DNA of 64,000 bases from Ancylostoma caninum (GCA_037903475.1 JBAJFG010000188.1:186001-250000); one strand, 5' to 3'. Positions 22,418 through 35,296 are shown, counted from the stretch's first letter. Program-made: numbers and translations. Notes: generated by a model not told the origin, from the sequence alone.

Positions 22418-23271
22418 CAAAAAATCAATAAAATCGATAAATCGATAGTGCCGTACGAAACGGTTGTCATATTCGTGTTCATTGTATTGACATACCCCAG
22501 CAGCGATGTCTTCACCGCGCCCGGGGCAAAATTAGCGAAAAATCAATAAAATCGATAAATCGATATTGCCGTACGAAACGGTTGTCATATTCGTGTTCAG
22601 CGTGTTGACATACCCCAGTAGACATGTCTTCGCCGCGCCCGGGGCAAAATTAGCGAAAAATCAATAAAATCGATAGCGCCGTACGAAACGGTTGTCATAT
22701 TCGTGTTCAGCGTATTGACATACCCCAGTAGACATGTCTTCACCGCGCCCGGGGCAAAATTAGCGAAAAATCAATAAAATCGATAGCGCCGTACGAAACG
22801 GTTATCATATTCGTGTTCAGCGTATTGACATACCCCAGTAGACATGTCTTCGCCGCGCCCGGGGCAAAATTAGCGAAAAATCAATAAAAATCAATAAAAT
22901 CGATAAATCGATAGTGCCGTACGAAACGGTTATCATATTCGTGTTCAGCGTGTTGACATACCCCAGTAGACATGTCTTCGCCGCGCCCGGGGCAAAATTA
23001 GCGAAAAATCAATAAAATCGATAGCGCCGTATGAAACGGTTATCATATTCGTGTTCAGTGTATTGACATACACCAGTAGACATGTCTTCGCCGCGCCCGG
23101 GGCAAAATTAGCGAAAAATCAATAAAATCGATAAATCGATAGTGCCGTACGAAACGGTTGTCATATTCGTGTTCAGCGTATTGACATGCCCTAGTAGACA
23201 TGTCTTCGCCGCGCTCGGGGCAAAATTAGCGAAAAATCAATAAAATCGATATAATCGATAAACGAATCGAT
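22418..23271. repeat. AATCGAT satellite, seven monomers of 110-128 bp
   Basis: The marker GCCGTACGAAACGG (or a variant) starts at 22450, 22568, 22678, 22788, 22916, 23026 and 23144, giving periods of 118, 110, 110, 128, 110 and 118. Length steps come from gain or loss of AAATCGAT or a TCAATAAAAA unit. Monomers also hold CATATTCGTGTTCAGCGT, GACATGTCTTCGCCGCGCCC and GGGGCAAAATTAGCG. Reversed copies end the window, from about 63800. Confidence 0.95.
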
Positions 23272-23892
23272 AATCCCAGGTGCGAAGTAGCCTAAAACCT
23301 ACGCCGGCCCTTAGGGAAGTTCCACCCTATAACAAGGAAGATGAAGATCTAGGACGAAAATAGCGCACAATGTGGAAATTTAGGCCAGAGGCCCCTTTTT
23401 TAAAAGACTCGTCACAACACTGCGTATCGACAATGCGCTAAGAGTCGACGCGCAGTAACAGACGCGTTCTCGGGAATTAGCGACCAAATCTTTTAATATA
23501 GTAGGATCGTTAAAAGCGTGATGGAGAAAATGGATTCATAAAGATTTATCAGTATTAGAAATTTTCCTCTTTAGTGTCAAATAGTTGTGGGAAATAAGAC
23601 TTCCGAACGAAGTCGGGAACGTGTCCTCTAGCCAGAAATAGTCGTTAAAGACTAGCCCACCGGAACTTGTATTTTTGGGTGGAAAAGTGGGCGACCTTGA
23701 TGCCTTACTACATCAGTTTTGTCGTGTGAATTTTGGAGAGTGAGGCTTAACGTTACTTTGGAAAAGGGGGAAATCAGTTTTTGTTCGCCACTGCCGACCA
23801 CATCTATAGCAGATTTGCTGGTATCAACTCGAAATTACAATACCAGGACTCTGATGTTAGTGCTTGACTAGGTTGGAGAAGACTTTAATGGA
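23272..23892. other. No gene recognised
   Basis: Downstream side of a mariner relic; no readable transposase C-terminus was found here. Confidence 0.4.
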
Positions 23893-24483
23893 TCATACTC
23901 GTACAGCATCACCACACTCCTGACACAACCTCCCTAGTACGAAGACTCGATTTAGAAAAAGTTGGAGATGGGAGGAAGTGTCTACCGAAACGAATTCACG
24001 TTTCTTTTTTTCGTACAGGAACCGAGCTCCATTGATAGCTGTTACGCGGTGTAGGAATGGGTAGTTTTTGAGGCGAGAAATTAAGTTAGAAAAGATGACA
24101 CAGCGGGTGAGACGCTGGTCATCTGTCAGATGTGGGGTGTTCACTTCCGTTCCTTTTTTTGTCATGTCGATTGAAGTCAAATGTTTTGAAACTGTAGCAT
24201 AGTGAGCCCCCATTCCTGCCCTCCAAGTCCAAATGGTTGGACCCGAATTAGGTTCCACGACTCTTCTCAACGCTTCATCGTCAGAGAACAACCTGTGGTC
24301 ACGACCGTGGTTGCATTGGGGATCAAAATCGACGGAAGAAAAATTTGCGACCGGATAGCTCACCGCCCATTTGGAAGGCGATTCGAAGCCAAAACAAATG
24401 CAAGATTACCGCAAGCATCCGACAAAGAGTGATCGAGTTTGAAGTCATGAACCATAATCACCCGAAAATCACGTCGGCTCATG
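23893..24483 (-). pseudogene. mariner transposase relic, N-terminal half
   Basis: Read leftwards from an ATG at 24483: MSRRDFRVIMVHDFK and ACGNLAFVLA fit the first mariner helix-turn-helix. After a break, VDFDPQ, SDDEALRRVVEP, YATVSKHLTSIDM, VNTPHLTDDQRLTR and SNLISRLKNYPFLHRV follow the order of a mariner protein up to the first catalytic aspartate. At that point the sequence reads NGARFLYE instead of GDEKW, so the aspartate is lost. It ends at 23893 without the rest of the catalytic domain. It differs from the other mariner relics in the window. Confidence 0.8.
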
Positions 24484-25244
24484 ATTTGTTCGCGACTTCA
24501 CAAAAACCCTCAGAAAAGAGCTAGCCAGAATATTCAAACAGCATTCGAATCAGGAGGAAAAGCCCTATCAGGAGGTCACATAAATTGGGCTGAAGTTGCT
24601 CAAATCGCGCAGAAGAGAAAGGTTCAAGTGAGCATACCCCAAAACGGCAATCAATTTCGCAACAACCTGATAAAAGGGGCGTGGCGGTCGATGGGCATCG
24701 TTTCCACTAGCGCTATCGCCCACATCACCAGTTCATTTTGAGCACATTCTCAAGAAAAACAGGTGATGAGAAGCGACGAACTTCGTTTGGAGGCGATCCA
24801 AGGCGATGTAACGTTTCAACCTATATGTATCGTTTCTATCTTACAATTAGTTATCTCCTATATCGCAGGATCATTTTGATTCATTTTGAACTGGGAAAGT
24901 CTGGGGATACTCTAAGAACTTTGATTACTCTCTCTTTACTCTCGAACTCGAACAGGAAAGGTTCATCTCTCATTCCACATATGCATCACGATTTCCACTT
25001 CCGACTGAATAATTTTTACGAATTTCCACACAAGAGCACTGATTTGAACTCGCGCATTCCAGCTTGTTACACAGAAGTCTGCACAAGGATCGAGCATTTA
25101 GGCTCTGGTACGCCCTCATCCTTATCTATTGCTTCTCAAACATCACTTACCAAAACCCGAAAGGTAGGTTTTCCTTACTTCACAGTGCTAAGTTCTTTTC
25201 TTAACTGTTCAGCTGTGGCCATCGCGCATATGCTGGTCCCTTTC
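24484..25244. other. Open frame of 176 codons, not supported as a gene
   Basis: The plus-strand frame 24738-25268 is the longest here but has no recognised domain, no clear splice partners and runs into a repeat at 25245. Nothing else was seen. Confidence 0.35.
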
Positions 25245-25853
25245 ATGCATCGGTACTATTGTACTTGAGCGGCCCCACTATCGAGCCCGAACTGAAAATC
25301 ATGGATTCCTCTGAAAACTTGCATACGGGGGTAATTCGATGTGCTGATCACGAACATCATATTCATTTCGCATGATAGTATCGATTTTATTGATTTTATC
25401 GATTTTTTCTAAGTTCGGCTCGTATCTCAAATCTCTCTGAAAAAGTGCATTTAGAGGTTTTTGAAGTTGCTGATCACGAATATAACAACCGTTTTGCATC
25501 ATAATATCGATTTTGTCTTTTTTCTCCAGATTTTTAGCTGTAGGGCGATGTAATTGTCGACTTTATTGGAGCTTTCCCCATCAAGTGGAGCTTTCCCCAC
25601 CTTTTCTTGCAAAATCCCCATCATATTTGTAACCAGCACCTTCAGAAACCCCAGCCGGCAAATTTTCAGAGAGATCCGAGAGGGGGTCTGTACTTGGCAA
25701 AAAATCAATAAAATCGATACTATCATGCGAAATGAACATGATATTCGTGATGAGCACATCGGATTACCTCTGTATGCAAGTTTTCAGAGGAATCCATGAT
25801 TTTAAGTTTGGGCTCGATAGTGGGGCCGCTCAAGTACAATAGTACCCATGCAT
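25245..25853. mobile_element. Inverted-repeat element related to the AATCGAT satellite
   Basis: The arms, about 25245-25420 and 25690-25853, are inverted copies (ends GGTACTATTGTACTTGAGCG). Each arm holds ATCAATAAAATCGAT, a CGAAATGAACATG block and ATATTCGTGATGAGCACATC, which align with the 110-bp satellite monomers. The ends start in ATGCAT, with CTTTC on both outer sides. No transposase was seen. Confidence 0.75.
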
Positions 25854-27089
25854 CTTTCGGAACTGTAAAAAGGTGAAAGAACGACTCATTGTTGAAAGAT
25901 TCAAGAAGGACTTGATTGTCAAAAGCAGATGACCGCTTGCTTCCTTTCAGGTATCCAAGTCAGCGTCAAAAGAATCGACGTTAAGTTTCGTAGAATGTTC
26001 CCTAGGCGTAACCTTGCACGAAATCGCCACATTGTGGTTCATACTTTTCCGAAGTGGTATAGTGTAGTGTAGCGGCTATAGATGGCTTTAAATTTTAGTT
26101 ATTGTTAGGTGTTAACAGACGAACGTTTCTACAAAAAAAAATGTTGCAAAGCCGTATTTTCTTTAGAGAAAGATAACCAGAAAAATATAACAAGTTATAC
26201 CCATGCTGTGCCCGATCCATTCCACTTTCGATGTTTGAACGTTAATTTTTTATGTCTCTGGACACTGTTATCTCTTGCCTCGTCTAAATTGAGCAAAAAT
26301 CGACGTGTGCTACGGTTTGCCTTCTTTCAGCCACATACGTTGTGTTCTGGGGTAAGGATCGTTATCCATGCTGCATGTAACCCTTTGAGATCACACACTG
26401 GTAGTATGCTAACTTATTGTTATGTGTAGGCCATGTTTAATATCTGTCAATTCTGATTGTCTAACTTTCCGTATTCTGCGTTCTTCGAGGATGTGGACTT
26501 CATAATTTACCAAAACTGTCAAATGGTGCTTCCCTAATGCTGACATTCAGAGCGCCACTACTTAGTGCGCGTCATTCGCTAGCATATTTATGTGTGGTAG
26601 TTTTTTTTTTTACGAATTTCTTTGCGCAATAGCTCACTTGATAGAGCAGAATTTAAACTATCTGACGTCAACCTTGCTTTGGGAACTTACGGGGTATAAG
26701 CCGAATAAAAAACTACCTTACGTTCATTTTCTGGGGTGAAGCATTATCTCTGTCTTGAGTAACAAAGCGGAACTTTTCGCTTCAAGAGTCAAAATTTACC
26801 CATGCTCAAGCTTTACTGTTGACTTGCACGAGTCGTATGTAGCGTTTTCAGGCTGGTTCTCAAATCACATCCACATTCTTTCTGTTATTCTTTTTCTCCG
26901 TGGAGTTTTTATTTCCAACAAGATTGGATGAAGTGTGGTTATCTCTGATGAAAAGAGTTGCTGCAATTTTTTTTCTCCAAATTTCATCGTGACAACTTTA
27001 TGGGAAACAATCAGCTATCGCTGAAGAGAAGATCTTCAGTGTTTTGCAAAGAAATCAAGTATGAGGACTGATTATTTGAATACTGCTGC
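25854..27089. other. No gene recognised
   Basis: Only short frames, apart from a tRNA-like stretch near 26624-26695 listed separately. Confidence 0.4.
26624..26695 (+). other. tRNA-like sequence with A-box only
   Basis: AATAGCTCACTTGATAGAGC closely resembles a tRNA D-arm / pol III A box. The matching T-arm is poor (TTGGGAACTTACGG), so this is more likely a degenerate tRNA or a SINE head than a working tRNA gene. Confidence 0.25.
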
Positions 27090-28681
27090 CATAGGTGCGA
27101 TAGGGGGGAGCCGGGGGTCTACGAAGTGAAGGGCGTTTGAGGGGTCTAAGGCCTGTCAGAGGTGCCAAAAGTGAAGGGGTCATAGACCGAGGTGGGGGAG
27201 GGGGTAGCGGCAGCTTTTTTAGCGCTGCCTGTCACAAAAAGGCGACGACCGGGGGGGGGGGGGTGGAAGTCGTCACATTACAGATGTAGGTGTTGTTTAT
27301 AATTCAGCTCGCGTTTGCCTTCATCTATTTAGGTAAGCTCAGGTATACCTTTCCATCTGCAGCAAAGTGACAGCGGCGGCGTGATGGGTCATCGCCTCGT
27401 TGAGGAAAATCTGGCACTAATTTCAACATTAAAAAAAACACTCCAATTGCTGTTATTTCCAAAATGGGAGGGTCCGAGGAATATCAGCACTCCATATCCT
27501 ACCTCCCAGTGCCCAATACCCTATAATTCACCCACGGCAACCCTTTCCCTTTTGATCATACTGAAAAGTGCCAAAAAACGGCTATTTTTCCCTTATAACT
27601 TCCTTATTTGAAACGTGGACATGTTAGTGAAGGGTACGTAGTGGCCACTTTTTCTGAAATTACACCTACATCACTCATCACTCCTCCTGGAAAGAAGTTG
27701 TAAGTCGTTCCCGCTAAAGGTGAAGGGTACCCGAGCCGGCCTCTTAGGGATGGCTCCGGTTCTCGCTCTGCGCCCTCCTCCCTCATTGCACTGTCTCGCT
27801 TTTGGCCGGAGTCAATGTACTGGTTTTGGCTCCATCCCCTCTTGCACAGCGCAGGACAGACTTTTACGCATCACATCATATACATATCGATAGAGAATTT
27901 CTTCTACTTCACTAGCATATCCTGATCGTCTCATTTGGTTTTGTGCTTGAAGAGAAATTTGCGAAAAACCTACTGTTTCTCGCTATTTTCGTCGATCTCA
28001 AAAACCTCAACTTGGTTCCCGTAAGATATTCACTAGAGGATTCGCAATTGGTTTCACACTATATAGTTTTTCCTCCTCTTCTTCCCAGGACTGTCCCATT
28101 TTTGATTCACTCTCTATTAATACTTTTATTAGTCATAGAACTGAAACTGCCGCGAAAAGTGTTGCTTTCGAAAAACGCAAACGGTTCCGCAAGTTTTGAC
28201 TTATCCTGTGCAAACAGGGTGTCTTCTTCTTCTCCTATGTTTCAGCTATCCGAGGATACCCTTCACCCTATGGAAATTTTCACTCACAGCCGTGTTATTC
28301 CTAGTTCCTTCAACCCATTGCAATCTGTTCAATTCAGTACTCTAACTCGAATTTTGTAACCTATGAGACATTCGTTCCGGCCGACTCACACTGCACACAC
28401 ATTTATTGTAATCCTTCATTAAATGTTTATTAGCATCCCCTAATAATATGTTCCCGTCTAACTTCCTGATATTGCCTTCTGTAACTTCATCTTCCCCTCA
28501 TTTGCGTCCTTCTTCTTCTCATTTCCTTCACCGTTTCCATCACCCGAAAAAAATAATTTTATTGATTTTTTACCGAAGTTTTGCCCCGGTCTCCTCCCCT
28601 TCGCTTAAGTGAAGGGGGTCTGCCGGACCCCTCTTCGAAGTGAAGGGGGCGAGAGCCTCGGCCCCGACTATCGCACCTATG
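27090..28681. mobile_element. Unassigned non-autonomous element, GTGAAGGG family, copy 2
   Basis: A perfect 13-bp inverted repeat CATAGGTGCGATA marks both ends. GTGAAGGG occurs near 27130, 27168, 27620, 27718, 28610 and 28638, and reversed near 28258. It has the same orientation and layout as 4567-6001. A G-run lies near 27249-27262. No protein-coding capacity was recognised. Confidence 0.7.
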
Positions 28682-29508
28682 ACTGCTGCTGAAAATTTTA
28701 TTCATTATTGCATTCCTCAAAAGTTTGTATCGAGAGCTCGCCGTTCTAGAAAGGATCTTCTAAAAGTGTTTGTTAGTCCAAAAGTACTTTGTTTTCCATA
28801 TATACATATATAACAAAGAAATCTCGGCGAAGGATGTGTGATAGAGAAGTGGTTGAGTAAACGATATGCAACAACTTTCTTTTTAACATTGTGTTGCATC
28901 ATACCACGGTATGTTATTGCGTTTCCCGTTATCCCCCTGACCTCAGCTGTCGATGGGATGACCTCGCATTGAGCATTACTCGGTACGCTTGTCCTCCTTT
29001 GGTGTGCTCAGGTCACCTTGCCCGCCTAATTTTCGGATACGCTCCCTAGGATGCAGAACCTTAGAGAAAAATAAAGTAAGAACGGATTTCAACGTCCTAA
29101 TGGTACTTGTTCAGGACTTCTAGTGTGTAGCCAGAGAGAGCTGGAACATTGTGAGGGTGCACGCGTTCTCATGGAAGAGGAACATGTTGTTCCTTCTCTG
29201 GAGTTCCCTCAGTGCAGAATCAACCAACCAGCTTGCCTAAGCCTTCAAGCAACGGCACTGACCGTGTTGCCGTAGAGATGTCAGCAATGAAGAATGTAGA
29301 ATTCTGATGTAACAGGGGAAAAATTTGTACCCCTGTGGATCCTTGTTCATCTCCTGCAGAGCAGCCAGATTGCAGTGCTCTTCTCGCTCTCCTGGTGTAT
29401 CAAGCACCGATATTCAACCCCAACGCTAAAATTAAGGTCCTTTTAGTACATACGAAGTTCTTAGGAATAGGTGTAACTGGTAACATCAGGAATGACTTCT
29501 TCATAGTA
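28682..29508. other. No gene recognised
   Basis: Non-coding sequence; frames up to 74 codons without motifs. Confidence 0.4.
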
Positions 29509-29560
29509 TTAGGTTGTCGGGAAAGTTCTCGCGGTTTTCAAAAGTGTTCTTTTTTTTAGC
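29509..29560 (+). repeat. Solo mariner-type terminal repeat
   Basis: TTAGGTTGTCGGGAAAGTTC, then TCGCGGTTTT, directly after TA. It is nearly the same as the end of the mariner relic at 2300. No transposase follows; a C-run and unrelated sequence come next. Confidence 0.7.
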
Positions 29561-32500
29561 CCCCCCCCCCCTCCGTTGCCTTGCAGCGACCTGTTTTTTA
29601 ATGTACATAAGGAGGTCAGGTATGTGCAAATTTGCTACTATCATTCACTATCCAGGAAGACGGATTCTTGAAAACAGTGCATTTGCGGCCTTTTAGTATA
29701 CATCTTCAACCGGTGAATCAGCCAACTGGCCAAATGTAACAAATTGTAGGACTGGGATCAGATGGGCTAGCAATCTGGAAATCTACCTGGGCTATGTAGA
29801 ATTCATGTGCTTTAAGAACTCACCCTTGGATTTTGGATATCTCTCCTGGCTTCTCCATAGGCTTGACAAAACCGTTGATGTAACGCACGAGGGCCGCAGT
29901 TTGGTCGAGCATTTATGATCCTACTTTCTCGTTAGATCTATGCCAAGGAAGCTGGTACCTCAGCGAAAATTAGCTCAACCTATTTGTTTTCGGGACTGCA
30001 CTTCAGAGATCCAGAGGTTTCCGTTTCCGGGGAGCACGCTGATTATTAAGGATGTTTGGTGAAATCAGGAACTGGGGAGTCTGAATAAGCCTTCTGCTGC
30101 TTTTTCATCTGAAACTTGATGGAAAACTTTTACGAAAAGCCCACCTTATTTTCGTCAGATGTGTTTAAGTCTAAGAAATAAGACATCTTTCCGGATTTCG
30201 CTCTGCCCACTTTTGCCCTTTGTTTTGTGAATTCTAATTGAAAGAAATGGTGGTGACAACCTATTGACCATTTCCGGTGAATAAAACAAGTTCACATACG
30301 GATCTCCTTAGGGTAGAAAGCTTCGGCCCTCGTGAATATTGGGCAGAAAATTACTCATGGAGAGCCAATTAAAAGAAGTCCTTGGAAATTATGTCACCGA
30401 AACTCTACTTGCGGTCATTTCCATCCCAACCTCGTTCCAGGTTTGCAGATCATAAAATTAAATAGAGTGATGAATAGTGAAATTTTGCATGTGTGTTGAG
30501 GACACTTGCATAGTCAACGCGAATACAAAGTCATGAGTTTCCTGGCAAATTGCAAGGAATAATTGCTTTAAACTCTTTGGCCAAAGACTTTGTCGTCACC
30601 CCTGTAATTATTGAATGTTTGTCGAAACTGTTGCTTGAGCAGTGAGGGAGATACGTTTTGCTGCATGTGCGAATGTGTTGCGCAGTTGACTTTTGGACTG
30701 ACTTTTCGGTCCCTCGCATCGAACACGACGAAAAGCGAAGACCATCGCAGACTCATCTTGACTCGCATTAGCGGCCCGTCCACTGGGTGGTCATTCCGGC
30801 CCGCCCATTTGATGTGCGGGAGTGCAGCTGCTGCTGACCTCATCGAGCGCTCTACTGGCGCCGTGCATTATCGATTGGTTGTCTAAACGCGACCTCTTTG
30901 AGGCCACTGTGTACATTGTTCAGACTTTCGGTTCAGCACGGGTTTTGTTAGCCTGACAGTTTAAGTTGGAGGGACATTTTAGAGGTAGAATTTGATGTTC
31001 AGCTTGCATATGGCGTTCTTTCATTCGTCACATACAATTTTGAACAGTACTTACAAATTTTGCTCATTGGAGTCAAGGAGTTTGTTTAAGAGCTGGAGAG
31101 CAATTTTTCATGTTAAGATTTCGCCAATTTTGGCGAAGCCTTAACATGAAAGGGACTGTGTATCATCACTTTTGTTTGCCTATCTCAAACACAAACATCG
31201 CTTTTGCCAGAAAATTACTTGAAGTAAATAATAATCATCTTTATTGGTGCTGGTGAGCAGCAGTCGGAACCTCACAAACATTCGAAGTCTGTTCTGCTGC
31301 TTAATAACTTTGACTGTGGTCGGTTATCTAACTTTTTGGTTGGGTCGGTAACTGTTTGAAACTTGTATCAGGCGCATAATTTCTCTTAGAGCCGCTCTAA
31401 AGTATGGTTTCCTTCTGTTTCTATCGCCATCATCATGTGTGCTTTTTGTTGAACTTATTCTTTTTCAAAACGAATTTTCCCGATTTAATTTCGCTAAAAC
31501 CTCGTCAGGACCGGTTCATGGGTGATAGTGAGTTCACTGTGGTTGCTGTCCGCGTGACGGATGTGGCTATCGCTTCTGCAAGAAGTTTCAAATTATAATA
31601 TTTAGTGACTTACCATGCTAAACACGATTATTTCGGCTTTCAATAAGGATTTTTTTAATTGGTCGTATTTTTTCGCACTAATATATTAGCAAAGCCTTAT
31701 TTCTCACCAAAACTTGATAACATCAGCATATGTGTTGCACACTAGCTATGGATAGCCTGGATTGGAAGGAATCATTGTTTTGGATTTGGATTGTTTGACG
31801 CTATGTGCATTTCGGCTCACTAAAATGGTCTCATATTGGTCATTTCGCCACGGGTCTGCTACTCATGCGAGTAACGATTTTTGTGCTACACTCACCATTC
31901 GAGTGGTGACGTGTTCTTCATTTATTCGTTCGTTATTCTGTTGTTAACTTTGATGAAGCAATGAGTTGGGCGCTCTAGGTGCAACTTCACTCCGCAATTT
32001 ATCAGGAGAATAGGCTTTTCGCACCAATGATTGCGTACTCTAAAATATGCTCCGGTCAACGTTGTCGCACTGCTGAGCGCCTTCTTCAGTATTGCTGCCA
32101 AATACAGCGCGTATCCTTTGCGTTGCTAAAATTACTCCTTATTGGTAGATATTGCATTTCCAGGCATTATCTTCTCATAAGTTTTTTTTAAAATTTTTTT
32201 CAGTTGTGGTCGTCATGGCTTCTTTCTTATCGAATCGGTTTGTCCAGGTGATGAGAAAGGTCTTATTTAGCCACACATTGTATAATACCTCGAGTCTTGC
32301 TTAATTTCTTTTTATGTTGAGTTTTTATTTCTATTTCAACTTTTAAACAAGTATGGGATTTTTGCCTGGGTAAGTAAAAAACACAGTCGATGACTAATTA
32401 CCAAGAGTTTTCTCCCCAGGAAGTTTTATGTGATGCAATCATATGTGCTTTACCATCTCCTGAGACCATCTTGATTGGCTTTCCATGTCCCCCCCCCCCT

Positions 32501-32837
32501 TAGGATACTCCCGGGAACAAGACACATTCTTCACTTTCACCATCGCACGATGATAGAGTTTTCAAGTTTGTTCTCTACCAAATGATGAACGGCGGGGTCT
32601 TATTGGTGGCTTAGCAATTAGAGTATCAGCTGACTCTTTTTTATAGCAAGATACAGTTCTCTTCTCAGGTGGTAATGCTCTTTCTGATTAGGCACGATCC
32701 CCTTGTTAGCTTCAGCTGATTTGTTCAACATTGTGCTTTTTCTCTTCGTGCCTGCTTACATGCTTCTGAAGTTATTCGCCTGCAAAGGTGAAAATTGCCT
32801 CACCTACTGTTGCATTGTTCTATTTGTGGAGGAAGGG
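29561..32837. other. Long stretch without a supported gene
   Basis: A GC-richer patch at 30640-30890 has frames of 91 codons on both strands but no motif I recognise and no clear splice sites. A 46-bp hairpin lies at 31106-31151. The rest is AT-rich with short frames. Confidence 0.4.
31106..31151. repeat. Short hairpin, 22-bp arms
   Basis: The arms begin TTTCATGTTAAG and end CTTAACATGAAA, 20 of 22 pairs matching and a 2-nt loop. It could be a MITE remnant or a structured transcript element. Confidence 0.7.
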
Positions 32838-35296
32838 CTTTTTACTACAATAGGCTCCGCCCAGCAGCTAAAGGTGAGAGGCGCAGGCCGCGATGCGCCG
32901 GCGAGACATGAGGATGCGCAGAGCACCGACGCTGGCGAGAGCCAAGAAACGCAGACAGCAGCTGGCAGCAAACCCTTCTAAGGGTCCGTGAATAGTCAAG
33001 GCTTGACAGAGTTCCAATAGAATGCATAAAATGATGAATCTAACATTACGAAACACTTGAGTTTGAATAAAACTGGAAATTTCGAACAAAAAGATGATTT
33101 TAGAAAACAAATATTCATCCGGGGATTATTCGACATGCTGATTACGAATTTGATATTTAATTTGTATCCTAACGTCATTTTAATGGTGTTCCAACAAGTA
33201 TAGGAGAGATTCTGAACTTTTCTGAATCTTCTCAAAATTTGCGGGTTATTCTTCGTTCTCATCACGCACTCAGTACAATCCATTTCCTGTTGTGAAGTCT
33301 TTTTTCAGCAATTGAGGTACAGACGGGTGCACTTTCTGTCTTGAAAAAATCGAACAGGATTCATGTTTTTAAAGCATCAAATGAAGCAAGTTTTAAAGGC
33401 AAACCCACTATTTTGTTGCATATAGCTAGTGTTCATCAGTTTTTCGCTTCGAGCAAGATTTCCAGTTTTAAAGTGTTCTGTTCCTATGTACATGGGTTTC
33501 AAACAGTAAAAAGGAGAAACATGGAAGAGTGGAGGTGAAACCTGTGCGCAGTTTGGAAGATCTTAGTCACTACTAGCCATCCAAACCTTCTGATTAAATT
33601 TGTTTTAGAAATTGGAGTCCTTGGCGTTGTTAATTTATGCATATGAAGCATCATTAGCTCAACACAATATAGGTTCACTTCTTTTTTCTGGAATGTTTCA
33701 CATGCATGTACATTTGCGTTGTTTTCTGCGTAATCGATCATTAACCCAATCGCCAGATGAGGTGTTAAAAATGCCTTGCAGATACGCACTGTGCCTGCAG
33801 GCGTGCCTCTTGTATACGGCGGCGTAGCGTTCTTCCACAATGGCGTTGTGGACTTCTTCCACAGCGCCTCCGAAAGTGCCTGGAGATACATAGCTATGAT
33901 GGGTTTTGGGAGTTCTTCCACAGCACCTCCACGCTGCCATATGGCCGAAAGAAGAAGAAAGTGCCAAACTTACAACTAGAAAGTCCAATCAAATTTGGCA
34001 CATTGGAGTTAAACGTTGTTACATCCATCACCACTTCACAGAATGGCATTATCTCCACTCATTTTTACGTTTTTATGGACGTCGTTTCGCTCCTAGTGGG
34101 TGAGATAGGATTTCTCACCAGCTCGTACTACTTTTACTAGCCAAGCCTCTAGCATTTTTTTGAAAGCACGTTAAACTGGATAACAGGCCCGGTCCAGCTC
34201 CGATGTGGCCACGCCCCTTGTATACAAAGCCAGCGTGGCTATATATCTGCAGGCGCTTTCGGAGGTGCTGTGGAAGAACTCCCAAAACCCATCATAGCTA
34301 TGTATCTCCAGGCACTTTCGGAGGCGCTGTGGAAGAAGTCCACAAGGCCATTGTGGAAGAACGCGGCGTCTCGCTTGTATACAGTGCCGCCAGATTGGCA
34401 CTCCGCAGGAGTATTGTTAGCATTGATTTTCTGGAACCAAAAATGTAATATTTGAACACAAAGCAATTTCAGAGCGAAAAATGTGAAATAAATTGGTATT
34501 TACCAATTCATATCCATAAGGGATGTAAATTACTACGTGAAAGATCTCGCAAACGGCAAATTTTTAGGAATTCATGGCAAAATTGGCGCGCTTTTCCTTC
34601 CCTTTCGTTTGCTCACAAATAGCAATAGGTAACTTCTCTCCCAGTAGCTGAAAAGGTTGAAAATCTCCCATAAGCTCAAAAATACCACAAGGAAGTGATA
34701 TTTTTAACTGCATCAGAACCTTTTGAGTTTTTTTACACAAAGAAAGAACGACGGGCACCTCAACTTTCCTTTAGAGACACTTTTTCAATAGGAAAATATT
34801 TTTTTTCGTTGTAGTAGTAGTGGTTTCGTTTTCCAACTCTTGAACATTTTCGAAAGAGTTCGTGATGAGAACGAGGAATGAATCCTGTTCGCAAATTTTG
34901 AGAAGATTCAGAAAAGTTCAGTATCTCTCCTATACTTGTTGGAACACCATTAAAATGACGTTAGGATACAAATTAAATATCAAATTCGTAATCAGCATGT
35001 CGAATAATCCCCGGATGAATATTTGTTTTCTAAAATCATCTTTTTGTTCGAAATTTCCAGTTTTATTCAAACTCAAGTGTTTCGTAATGTTAGATTCATC
35101 ATTTTATGCATTCTATTGGAACTCTGTAAAGCCTTGACTATTCACGGACTCTTAGAAGGGTTTGCTGCCAGCTGCTGTCTGCGTTTCTTGGCTCTCGCCA
35201 GCGTCGTGATGCTCTGCGCATCCTCATGTCTCGCCGGCGCATCGCGGCCTGCGCCTCTCGCCTCTCACTGGTGGGCGGAGCCTATTGTAGTAAAAG
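32838..35296. mobile_element. 2.46-kb nested inverted-repeat element
   Basis: The outer arms of about 435 bp (32838-33274 and 34856-35296) are close inverted copies, starting TTTTACTACAATAGGCTCCG. Within the 1.6-kb centre a second inverted pair (about 33810-33940 and 34255-34383) carries GTGGAAGAA repeats and ends in GTATAC. The identical frames read from opposite strands in the two arms are a by-product of the inversion. No transposase was seen. It ends about 1.7 kb before the first dre-1 exon. Confidence 0.8.

Noticed and set aside
17590..23271. CRISPR-like array
   Set aside because: These are contiguous tandem repeats without unique spacers, in a eukaryotic genome.
24738..25268. 176-codon plus-strand frame
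   Set aside because: No domain, no splice partners and it ends inside an inverted-repeat element; probably chance.
32996..35137. Identical peptides encoded on opposite strands
   Set aside because: They come from the two arms of an inverted repeat, not from a conserved gene.
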